Source: Syngnathus acus (taxonomy: Eukaryota > Chordata > Actinopteri > Syngnathiformes > Syngnathidae). From it: a stretch of 64,000 bases of DNA. A program made the position numbers and the translations under genes. The notes under the pieces are model-generated. The model was not told the origin of the DNA, did no database searches, and saw nothing but the letters and a program-made list of their open reading frames with translations. The stretch is from positions 13,619,693-13,683,692 of the forward strand of contig NC_051088.1 of NCBI RefSeq assembly GCF_901709675.1. The letters are read 5' to 3'. How positions within the stretch are numbered: position 1 is the stretch's first letter; every line of letters starts with the position of its first letter. This document shows positions 54,301-64,000 of this stretch, one piece after another.

Positions 54301-54793
54301 TCAGTCGCCCGACACCGCCGGCGTCAAAACAGAGCCCGGTGCCAACATCGAGTTCAAAGCTACAAACACCTCCCTGGAGGCCGGACAGGAACCAGACAAC
54401 GTCATGCAAACAGACCAAGACTCAAACACGGAGAAACCACCGAAGAAGAAAAGAGAAGATAACTCGCTAATGCAGAGCAACGGTTCCGCCGCAGACGCCA
54501 GCCCCGGCCAGGCAGAGGGAAAGAGTGACGGTGACGCCGCCCTCAGCCAAATGAGCTCGCCTGCTCATACGCCGCTTAAGACTGCAAAACACTCACCTTG
54601 CCTCTCATCAGGCAGGGAAGAAAAGATCCCAAGGACTGATTTTGCTCAAGTGCCAGACAAAGAGGACAAAGGGCTGCACGCAAACGGGAGTGCCCGTCAA
54701 GCGAGGGATGAACTGACAACTGAGAAGAAGGTGGAGGATGTCGACATGGAGTCCAACCCTTCAAGTTTAGATCCAGATGTGGCTAACACATGA
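51257..54793 (+). CDS. ogfr: Opioid growth factor receptor (OGFr), seven coding exons
   Basis: Coding exons: 51257-51364, 52743-52808, 52890-52971, 53051-53129, 53342-53408, 53496-53644 and 53737-54793, all with GT/AG borders and consistent phases, giving 535 aa. An acidic N-terminus (about 1-36) is followed by the OGFr N-terminal domain (about 40-265). Hallmarks are RNMRAAKDMQNYRRGYP (42-58), SYIQWLFPLREPG (108-120), ELMLGFYGIRL and NNLRITRILKSLGELGFEHYQ (from 187). The last exon encodes a long, charged, probably disordered tail with a basic KKKR cluster (420-423, possible NLS) and SUMO-type motifs such as VKTE (380-383). Known role of the family: binds Met-enkephalin (OGF) at the nuclear envelope, enters the nucleus and restrains proliferation. 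The tandem C-terminal repeats of mammalian OGFR are absent. OGFRL1 is the alternative; the adjacent downstream col9a3 favours OGFR. Confidence 0.93.
51658..52479. mobile_element. TIR DNA transposon with 9-bp target duplication in ogfr intron 1
   Basis: The element starts AGGGTGACCAGA and ends TCTGGTCACCCA, an inverted pair apart from the last base. It is flanked by identical 9-bp direct repeats AGATTAAGT (51649-51657 and 52480-52488). The left terminus occurs twice (51658 and 51893), so the element carries an internal head duplication. The tail holds a GGACATGTCC palindrome near 52443. The outer target duplication shows that all 822 bp inserted as one unit, or as a nest that duplicated afterwards. 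No transposase is visible. Confidence 0.75.
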
Positions 54794-54909
54794 ATAGTTC
54801 TTCGTACTTTAAGCCCAACTGTCCGGTGAATTTGAGTCTGATTGATCGTGAGTAAGGAAGGGCCAAGATTGTTCAGTGTCGAGCGAAATTGATGTACTGT
54901 AAACTCGAG

Positions 54910-55185
54910 GCTGCGTTCACACTTGCCATCGCAACGGTGCTATGTCACAATACTTCTTGGAAGCATTTTGTGATGTGACAAATGTGTTTAACCTCGCAAA
55001 CTGAAAATCACAAATCAGTTCAGTAAATCTTTTTTTTTTTTGTTCTGAGGATGGAGAAATGCCTGCATGAACACCAGCAAAGTGGTAGAAATATGTGAGC
55101 ATCAGCATGTCATTAATGTTTTATTTTTTTCCTTCCCCAAACTTTATACTGGACCAGCATCCGGGACTGCAAGTGTGAACGCAGC
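54910..55185. mobile_element. 276-bp TIR element just downstream of the ogfr stop codon
   Basis: A perfect 17-bp inverted terminal repeat (GCTGCGTTCACACTTGC at 54910-54926; its complement at 55169-55185) is flanked by nearly identical 10-bp direct repeats: TAAACTCGAG at 54900-54909 and TAAAGTCGAG at 55186-55195, 9 of 10 matching. It is non-autonomous and lies about 120 bp after the ogfr stop, so probably in its 3'UTR. Confidence 0.7.
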
Positions 55186-55383
55186 TAAAGTCGAGTCGGT
55201 CCAAGTACAGAAAGCCTCACTTTTGTTAAAATGCATTGCATGAATGACATTTTCATTTTTTTTTTTTTTTATTATTTGGTAAACGGACACTTTGAAATCA
55301 TTGCTGTTTTTTCACCACTTAAATGTGCAGCTTCTTTATTTCTTAATTATAAAAAATGCTTTTCCTAATATTGGACTGATGCA

Positions 55384-55389
55384 AATAAA
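55384..55389 (+). terminator. ogfr: Candidate ogfr polyadenylation signal AATAAA
   Basis: First canonical AATAAA after the ogfr stop codon (about 590 bp downstream). Other AATAAA hexamers occur at 55555-55560 and 56256-56261, so the true 3' end is uncertain. The rest of 55190-56470 is AT-rich with no supportable gene. Confidence 0.35.
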
Positions 55390-56476
55390 ATACAAAAAGA
55401 TTTGCCACACTTTGGGTACCCCTACAAAATAAAAATTCTCTCTCTGGAAATATCACCATGCTAACAGAAACAATAATTTGAACACCCTTAATATTTATTT
55501 TGGAGTCTATAAAAGCACTGCAGCATTCAGGTTTGTCAAATCTGATTTTGGCACAATAAAGCCGCAAAATACAGTGGAGCTGTATAAAAACAAACAGGCC
55601 AACTCGCTCGGAAGGCGCCATCTTGCTACCCATTTTGCACGTGTACCTAATGAGTCCAGCAAATTAAACAACCGACTGCGTAACAAGTAAATTAAAGCAT
55701 ACATTTGAAAAGAATGAAGTTATGAAAGTAAAATGAATCATAACATTAGAATGACTTCACTACGTTCATTCCATTTCTTGATAGAATATATAATTAAGTC
55801 CTGAGCTAAATGCTTTTTCCAGCTGTTTTATTGTCATATCATTCTACAAGATGTTTTTGCACTGAATTTGGAAGTGTTGTGTTTCCCTTTGCAAGCTGTT
55901 TTTGTGTTGACGCTGAACTCAACAATTTCTTCGAGTTATTGTCACCAATGTTATCCTTCGGTAATATTGTTTGCATTCACTCGTGTGGGAATTGGACAAC
56001 AGAAAACCTTGCCAAAAATGTGATAGACTGCTTGATTGTATCAAAAAATATATGTTTGCCTTTGCGTCAGAAGTGGTCAATCTTAGCTCAAATCTGTATT
56101 TTGATTCTTGGTATTTTGGAATCTGTTTGCCAGGGTGCTTGTATTTTTGCCCCTCAACTCTTGCACTTAATTGTGAATAGGATTGATTTAAAACAATAAC
56201 AAAATACAGCTTGAGTTCTTTTTATGTAACTTTTCCTCCAACTGTTTAAGAGCTGAATAAAGATATTTTCTGACACATTGATACAATTGCTATTTGTTTT
56301 TGCCTCATGTGGATGCCCTGTTTTGCTCATACTTGAAAGCCATTTAATATTAAGCTCACAATTTGGATGGCCATATTTCGGTTGCTTTAAAATAAATAAT
56401 TTCACATGATGCTCACTCGCAACTTTCATTTCTACGCCACCGCAAGAAATTGGATCTTCAGCGATCAAATGCTCTA

Positions 56477-56772
56477 GCCCCGCCCACTCGCCTTTCTCCA
56501 TCCTCCTCGACAAGTGTCAAGTCTTCTTTTCTTCCTCACTCCCCTCACCCGCAGCAAGTCAAGTCAGACTGAGCTCAGCCCCTTCCTACTTGTCTGGAGG
56601 TTCGGGTTGATCGGAGAGCCAAGAGGACGTTATTCGGGAGCTGCGCTCCTTCAGGTGAACGAAGGCTCAGTCGGACTCTCGGGGAGGGGAGCGAGCGAGC
56701 CAAGACCAGCGACTGGATTGGAACTTTTTTTTGTACGCCTGAAACACTTCTTGGGAGAGTGAGCCGGGAGTC
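56477..56772 (+). promoter_or_regulatory. col9a3: Putative col9a3 promoter and 5' leader
   Basis: A GC-box-like GCCCCGCCC lies at 56477-56485, about 290 bp upstream of the start codon. Downstream sequence is GC-rich compared with the preceding 1.2 kb and has no ATG between 56514 and 56772, so the leader would be free of uORFs. The transcription start is not determined. Confidence 0.4.
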
Positions 56773-59700
56773 ATGACGACCTTCTCGGCTCTGTGGGTGC
56801 TCTTACTGTGCCAGCTTTTGACGTCCTCCTCAGGCCAGGTAAGGCTTTCATCGGTGGTGCTTTGTTGTTTATCCCCCTCGGAGCTGCAAAATTCAAAATT
56901 GGTTCAGCATTTGATTGTTATGACCTAAATATTTATATAGGTGACAACCAAATACTTACTACGTGTACAAGTATTGTTCATTTATAGCAAGAAAGGGATT
57001 TATTTGGTGGTGGTGAGAGCAGGTGCTTGTGGAGTCAGTTAAACTTCAAATAAATGTGCAATTTTGGTGCTGATTTCTGGCCAAAAGGAAAGGAGCAAGT
57101 TAATTTACTAAGAGACATGAAATATTTGCTTTTCTGAACTACACAAAATGTAAGGGGTGTATGTCATGTAATGTCATCGCCCTGGTCTTGCATTTGTTTG
57201 ACAAGTGCATGATATTAATAAGTATCCATTCATTAAATGAATGTGGTGTACTGTTCCTGGTTCCGTTTTTCTTCAACCTGTGGAATGTACAGGTTGAGGG
57301 GAGTTCACACAATACCACCTCTGTTCAGCCCGGTGGACCAATCCAGTCTGAATCGGGGATTTGATGTGTTTTTTTCATTTTGATTTTCATCTCTGCATGC
57401 TTTAGTGACCATAGATGAATGGATGAGTCACATTAACTTCTCATCATTGAAAATAAATTCTGTAGCATGCTGACAGGTTGCATGATGCGTCGTTTACTTT
57501 GTATTGCAGAGGCCTGGCCCTCGAGGATCTCCTGGGGGAGCAGGGCCGCCTGGGGCCCCTGGACGGGACGGCATTGATGTGAGTTGACCTTTGTATACAA
57601 TGTGTGTGTTAAAATACCTCATCTAGTTTTAGCCTGCCCAACTCTCCATTTTAATTGTCATTGCCACTATCACAGTAATCAAACTAGGGCTGTTCAACAG
57701 CTCTTTTTTTTTTAGACTGATACCATTACTCGATTATTAAAAACTCACAAGAAATGATACTAAGTATTGATACATTAGTATTTTTAATACATAAAATTTC
57801 CAACTAAAAGAGATCATTTTAAAGAAAGACATATATCCTAATATAGCAGTTTTTCTTAAAACTCACATGAAATTAATGGTTATTTTCTGTCTTCTACTTT
57901 CAGTCTAAGTAAAATGATAACAGTATTCGCCTCCGTCGCAAGTACTGATACCTCGAAATAAGGCTGGTATCGGCACCAGTACCTGGTATCGGTACTCGCC
58001 CATAAATCAAACAAAACACTTTTGTCAGTTTCCTGACAGGCCCTTCAAATACATATATAAAAAAAACTTTATATAATGTGAGTTTTAAAGTATACATCCC
58101 ACGTAAGCTTGATACTTCCCAGTCCTGTTTTGCACTTTTTCAAGACGCATTTTCTTGCTCTTAAACGTTTTGTCACTGTGGCTCCTCCCACAGCCCCGCC
58201 CACAATTATTTCATGCCAATAATGGCAGGCGGTGTGCATCGATTTACTTTATGGACAACTTCTGTCAAAGTTGTATTGAAGTTGCCATTTGCAGTTGCCA
58301 CCTAACTGTAAAATTCTCGGTAACCTGAAGTTGTGCACAGTGCTGCACACTACACACATTGATTATTGGCGCAAAGCGCTGTCTGTGAATGTGCCCTTTT
58401 GGGGCAATGTGAGAGTATTTTATTTGTAGATATTTTGGTTCCAGCAGTCGGGTGAAGGCACACAGAGGGTCTATTCATACATTCCCCAGCTGTGTGCGAG
58501 CATCCAGAGTTTCAAGTCACACCTCCTCCACTGCACCTTCAACCCCCTCCATCAAAACCAGCGGAGGGGTTTGATCACATGACCATTTATAGCTTTGTTT
58601 GTTCTTCCCCCAAAGCATGTAGAAATTTAACATCATGCATTCTGTAAAAAATGCATAATTTATTTAGCTGATATGTCTCCTAATTACAGGGTAAGTCCGG
58701 ACCTCCCGGCATGGCAGGCAAAGCTGTGAGTATTTGTTATCAAATGTGTATTTTACATGTAACGTGTAGTTCTTGGTTCTTCTCTTGTCTGTTTGAATCT
58801 CCAGAACAAATTGTAAGAATTAATTAATTAATTACATATATATATTTTTTTTATGATTTCAGATTTGGGGGTTTTGTGCTGTATTATTTAAGCCGTTATG
58901 AAAACAGTATATCTAAATCTTTGATTTCACATCACCCCCATTTAGTAAAACGGACAAATATTTTTGTCGACTATGTTTTCTATTTTTGTTGCAGGGCCCC
59001 AAAGGAAAATCAGGAATACCAGGAGTGGCAGGAAAACTAGGATTGCCGGGACTTCCGGGGGTGGACGTATGTTGTCCTCTTGGAATGCTTTCAATCTTTA
59101 ACAGAATCACTTCTTATTTACTTCTCAAGAATACATAACATCCCAAGAGAGCATGCAAAATGATGAAATCTATCTTCAGGGTCTGACTGGTCCTGATGGT
59201 CCCGCAGGGAAGGAAGGACCTCCAGGGGAGGCAGTAAGTCTGGCTTGTTGGTTGGTGATACATTGCAAAGATGAATTCAGATCAGTTGTGGTCCAAATAG
59301 TATATAGGTAGGTTTTATCAGGATAGAGGTCTGTTTCCTGCCCACATGCCCTCTGCCAAGCTCGATTTGTCAAGCAGGCTCTGCCTCGTGGTCTGAACAC
59401 TTTTAATGAGGTTTCAGAATCAGCTTTATTTCTCTAATCCGGCCCGGAATGTTAACCCCTCCCATCACTCTAAGAGACTGAGGGTGAGGAACCCATCGAG
59501 GCTCTGTGTTTCCTAATTCTACTTGCACATTATGAATGTTCAAAAGAACAATCCGAGTTCAGGAAAATGCTCCAAGTCTGCTTTCAAATACTTATTTAGC
59601 AAACCACATGAGCATGTTGGTCGCGTACGCAAATCTACATCACAACAAAGCAAACAAGTCACATTGCATCCGTTTGTGAGGAATGCAGCCAATAAGCAAA

Positions 59701-62700
59701 GTGTAACATCCCTGTGATTATTTGGACATTTGCCTTCACAAATACAGCTGGGAGAAGATTAAATGAAGAGTTAGAGAGTTTGTTTTTTTGCCACTGATAT
59801 GGGGTAATCCTGTTTTATATTATTTTAAGACTCTAGCGTCATTTTACTCTTACTATTTGGTCACAATTTCAAGTGGCTGATCACACTTGGTGTGTCTCTC
59901 CACAGGGAGACCCCGGACCTCCTGGGCCACCTGGACCTGCTGTAAGTAGCCCAACATAACATCGAACAGGACTTCAGTCAGCATGCCCTGGCTGACACAA
60001 TTTGAAGCAGAACTTGCGCCGGTAATACTTCTTATATTTTCCGTAGGGCAGAGGGAGATCGGGAGCTCCAGTGAGTATAAAAGCATTTTAATACTCTGGT
60101 CAGGTTTCGGGATTTTATTTGTTTGAATCCTGGAAGAATGCACTCACTGCTTGTCCTCTGTTGAAAGATGACACATTTGATGTGTTTTGTTTTTAGGGTT
60201 TACCCGGGACCAATGGGTTGCCCGGTGGAGTCGGACCTCAGGGTCCTGTGGTGAGTGTCTATCCGAAATGACTAATTTGATACGAGGGGATCTTCCGCTA
60301 CGCCAGGGATGTAACAAATCAATTTAAACTGCTTTAAATATAAAATGATTTCTTTTTTTTTTTAAATGAAAATGATGGATTTGCAATGCCTTGTTAACCG
60401 TTTTCAGAAGATCACAATGGTGATGTGTTGTAAAAAAATATATAATTACCTCTAGTGACTACACAAAGTGGGCATCCAAGGTGACTGTAATTTCCTTTGT
60501 CTCACCAGGGTGCTGAGGGTCTTCCAGGTCTTCCAGGACCTCCTGGTCCTGACGGGCCACCTGTAAGTGCAAACATTGCGGCTATTTGCATACTTTTCCA
60601 CTTTTTGGGAGTTTGTCAATCAATGATTGATTGGTCAAGCACATGCATGAAAAAACATTTTTTCTTAGGGTCTTCCTGGTACTCTCCAAGATCTCACTGG
60701 TGACCTTCTGGTAAGTAATCAATGATGCACCTGAATGAGTTGCCTCAAGAATGGAAAACTCATTGTTGTTGTTTTTTTTGTGAACAGTGTCCTGCCATCT
60801 GCCCCCCTGGTCCTCCTGGTCCTCCAGGGATGCCAGGATTTAAGGTGAGTATTTATATCGAGAAGAATTGCAACACGGCATTGAATATTGGGACTCTTCT
60901 TATAGGGTCACACGGGCCATAAAGGAGATAAGGGAGAAGTTGGGAAAGATGGAGAGAAGGTGAGTACATGACACAGATGGTGCCGCTTTGTTGGTTTACT
61001 CAGTGTCTTGTCTTCAGGGTGACGCTGGTCCTTCAGGTCCCCCAGGTTTTCCAGGAACAGTCGGCCTACAGGTAAGGTCATTTCAGAGGATTCTTGATGG
61101 TGACTGTCTCATAATGCTGCGTGGATATTTTTCAGGGCCCACGTGGTCTGAGAGGTTTGCCAGGTCCTATGGGACCTGTGGGAGACAGAGTAAGAAACAG
61201 CGCCGAATCAGCTTCGTGTGTGTTCTCTTTGGCCTTATGCTCTTGTTTGTGCGTAGGGTCTGCCGGGGTTCAGAGGCAAACCTGGCATCGCCGGCCTCAT
61301 CGGAAAGACAGTGAGTCTCTTTTTAGCTCTGAAACACTTTGGAAAATTTTAAATGTTTAGCTAATAATCTACAGCCACAAGTCAACATCGGTCCCATCAA
61401 TAAATAGCTGCTTGTGTTTCATCTGATTCTTCCAGGGCGATACTGGAGAAAGGGGTCCTCAGGGTTTCAGAGGTCCCAAAGGAGAAATTGTAAGCCAAAA
61501 ATGTGGTGTAGAGGCTTTTGTAAACATCACATAGTAAACCCGCACATGCTTCGAACAGGGTAAAATTGGTCCGAAAGGAGCCGTCGGTGGTGCCGGGCCC
61601 AAAGGCGAGCCCGTAAGTGAGCGCCTGATGAAAATGCTTTCTTACGTGCTCGATAAAAGAAGAGCAAGGAAATGTCTGATTTGATCACAGGGAATTCCTG
61701 GCAGAGATGGCAAAGATGGCACACCGGGCATGGATGGCGAGAAGGTACAGTTTGGGCCTCTTGTGATCTTAGCAAACCACGGTCCGATTGAAACTGATCT
61801 TACAGTCACAGTTTGTGTTTGGCTAGGGCGATGCCGGGCGACACGGGGTAGTTGGAGAAAAAGGACCAAATGGACTTCCTGTAAGTCACAGTTACATTCT
61901 GGTGTGCGTGTCCTCCGTCCAATAATTGACAAGAAAACAAGTTCGCTGGGAATATATTTTCCTCCACAGGGTCTACAAGGAAAGGCTGGTAGCAAAGGAT
62001 CCAAAGGAGAAGTTGTAAGTTTTAAAACATATGCAAGCTGACAAAAGCTGAGCATTAGCAAGAACCATGCAAACAAATATTTCCTCTGTCACCAGGGTGA
62101 CCCAGGAAAGGCCGGGGAGACGGGACCCTCTGGAGAGCCAGGTATTCCTGTATGTATCTGGTGGGCGGCCGGGCAGTTACTGAGTCTCTCCGACGTGTTG
62201 CTAATTTCAAGTTTGAACAAGCCAGCATCCGGTTTCTCAAGCCGTTCATGTTCTCCCACAGGGTGACATCGGCGTACCGGGAGAGAGAGGCATAGGTGGA
62301 CCCAGAGGATTGGCTGTGAGTTTGTGCCAATACGTCGACTCGCACAACATCCAAACTCACTAAGACTATGCAGCATTGTCAAATTTTGTAAACGCAAGTT
62401 AGTGAGCTGCACTGCTACAGGTTGAGAAGTATGCGACTGTGGAGTCTGTACAAATAGATGGCCAGGCACTGTAGGAGGTATTCACACCGGTGAATCCTTG
62501 GACAAACAAGTCTTTGTGCCGAGCCACGGGAGAGGAAAAAAAAAAGATACAAACAACACCCAGAGCGCATTTTGTCCTATTAACCATTTTGATTCCAACA
62601 TTAGCATTAGTTAGTAAGCTGTATGTTTTACCCACAGGGAGGCATTGGACCTGCAGGCAACCAAGGACCTCAGGGAGTGAAAGGTTTCCAGGTCATTGCA

Positions 62701-64000
62701 AACCCTATGTCAGTTTTTTGTTGCTATTGCTAAAATTAACATTAGCAGTCATTTTACAGAATTTCATGTCCCGCAGGGCATCCCAGGAACTTTGGGGGAT
62801 CCAGGTCTTCCAGGTCCAACAGGAATCCGAGGAGGGTTTGGTGAAAGAGTGAGTCCTTCGCACACCCTCGGTCAACATCCGAAGCAATATAGATCTCAAT
62901 AAGTGTCTTTGCAAAATATCAGGGATGTCAATACCCAGGCCATCCCCACCTTAGTGGATGCGGAATAAAGTAGAAGTGTTGCCCAGATAGAGTTAAAAAA
63001 CCAAGTCATCCCCAGCCAAGAAGCACAGAACAAAGATGGTCTTTATATCACTTCCCCTTCCCCACAACCTGCCCACCTCACTGCCGCAGCAATAACCACC
63101 CACCCCGTCCCCGCTCTACCTTCTTGCACAAATGTCTCAACATTGCTCTCATTTATGTTCTGCCCACTCCCCCACCCAATCTCACAGGGGCCGGTTGGAG
63201 CTTCGGGAGCCAAGGGAGACATGGTACATATTTCTGTCAAAGTTCAAGCTTTGTGTTGATCTACTGTGTTGTTCGGACAAATGTATGTGATGTTGTGTTG
63301 TAATCGTAGGGTGTAGCAGGAAGCGATGGTTTGCCTGGAGAAAACGGAGAACCGGTAAGTATCCTCGTCAAATGTTTGCCATAATTATTAGAAGGGTGCT
63401 TATTGCTGGTTTCTCTTTTATTTCCAGGGTCATTTTGGACCAGCTGGACAAAAAGGACAGGTGGGCAACATTTGCTTGTATGTCGATAATATGTCTAACC
63501 AACCTTCACACCCCAATAGATCTGATGACATGACAGTACGTGTTATTTTCCCGGTCTGCCGATTACCTTATTGTTATGTATGCAGCCAGTGCCTCACATT
63601 CCAGGTTTAATGGGATTAATTAGAGACAGGCATCGTTTCTTCAGCATCGTTGACTGCCTAAGTGGCACAAGAAAGACATGAGTAGCATGAAGGTGCAGAA
63701 CAATTTGTGTAATTACAAGCACAGCTTTGATGAGTGTCATGCTCCTGCATTCTTTGATTTTTTTTTTGTTTGTTAAAAAAAGTGGCGTGTGATGTATTTT
63801 CAGATATTTTTAGACCCTGCTTACGTTAGCACTAGATGTGAAAAAAGTTATTTTATTGATGTATTATTCTTAAACAGGCAGGAAAACGAGGAGAGCTGGG
63901 ACCTAAAGGTGTCTTTGGGCCACAAGGAGAACTTGGGGCAAGAGGGCCCCCGGGAAAACCAGGACTAATGGGCTTCCAGGGAGAACAAGGTCTTCCTGGG
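56773..64000 (+). CDS. col9a3: Collagen alpha-3(IX) chain, 5' part of gene (28 exons, truncated by window edge)
   Basis: Exons: 56773-56838, 57510-57578, 58690-58725, 58995-59066, 59180-59233, 59906-59941, 60047-60070, 60197-60250, 60509-60562, 60669-60710, 60788-60844, 60906-60959, 61018-61071, 61136-61189, 61257-61310, 61436-61489, 61559-61612, 61691-61744, 61827-61880, 61970-62014, 62096-62149, 62262-62315, 62638-62691, 62777-62848, 63188-63223, 63310-63354, 63428-63460 and 63878 to the edge. All are in phase 0, mostly 54 bp or multiples of 9, typical of fibrillar and FACIT collagens. That gives 504 codons of an expected total near 680. Residues 1-22 are a signal peptide. COL3 Gly-X-Y follows, then a 14-codon NC3 exon (156-169) leading into CPAICPPGPPGPPGMPGFK (170-188), the two-cysteine signature of alpha-3(IX), then COL2. 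Known role: with alpha-1 and alpha-2 it forms type IX collagen, which coats type II fibrils in cartilage, eye and inner ear. The NC2, COL1 and NC1 parts lie outside the window. Confidence 0.95.
57685..58010. repeat. Possible interspersed repeat in col9a3 intron 2
   Basis: The segment has a GGGCTG start, an AT-rich body and a tail rich in GGTATCGG and GGTACTCGCCC, which resembles a repeat family seen widely in fish genomes. Boundaries are approximate and I could not find target duplications. Confidence 0.3.

Noticed and set aside
55810-56199. 129-codon plus-strand frame between ogfr and col9a3
   Set aside because: Phe/Leu/Cys-rich translation of T-rich DNA with no family signature; most likely 3'UTR or intergenic.

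Overview
This window is vertebrate nuclear DNA, almost certainly from a ray-finned (teleost) fish. Genes are split by GT/AG introns, intergenic DNA is AT-rich, dinucleotide and tetranucleotide microsatellites are common, and there are several fish-type inverted-repeat transposons (hAT-like and Tc1/mariner-like MITEs) plus a non-LTR retrotransposon tail. I see no prokaryotic operons, CRISPR arrays, tRNAs or rRNAs.

Layout. Positions 1 to about 46,000 are a gene desert in which I find no convincing coding exon. It holds transposon copies, simple repeats, a GC-rich island near 11.1 kb and a few stretches that could be cis-regulatory. The right-hand 18 kb holds three recognisable genes. (1) On the minus strand, a complete two-exon TASK-type two-pore potassium channel (coding exons 46060-47054 and 47507-47789; 425 aa), most like KCNK15. 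(2) On the plus strand, a complete seven-exon opioid growth factor receptor gene, ogfr (coding 51257-54793; 535 aa). (3) On the plus strand, the first 28 coding exons (504 codons) of the collagen type IX alpha-3 chain, col9a3, starting at 56773 and cut by the window edge. Ogfr followed by col9a3 in the same orientation matches the human 20q13.33 order, which supports both names.

The channel and ogfr diverge, with start codons about 3.5 kb apart. That gap contains two perfect TGACGTCA CRE palindromes, a promoter-like patch, and two minus-strand remnants that look coding but fit no gene I know: a 54-codon frame preceded directly by ATG-TAA, and a short stretch resembling YqaJ-type recombinase proteins. 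Ogfr carries an upstream ORF overlapping its start codon, a TIR element with a 9-bp target duplication in intron 1, and another TIR element just after its stop codon.

The three genes do not form a pathway. One sets a background potassium conductance, one is a nuclear-envelope-associated growth-inhibitory receptor for Met-enkephalin, and one is a cartilage matrix collagen chain. Most of the unusual structure comes from transposons, including a 726-bp near-palindrome and a LINE remnant with a perfect 37-bp inverted duplication.
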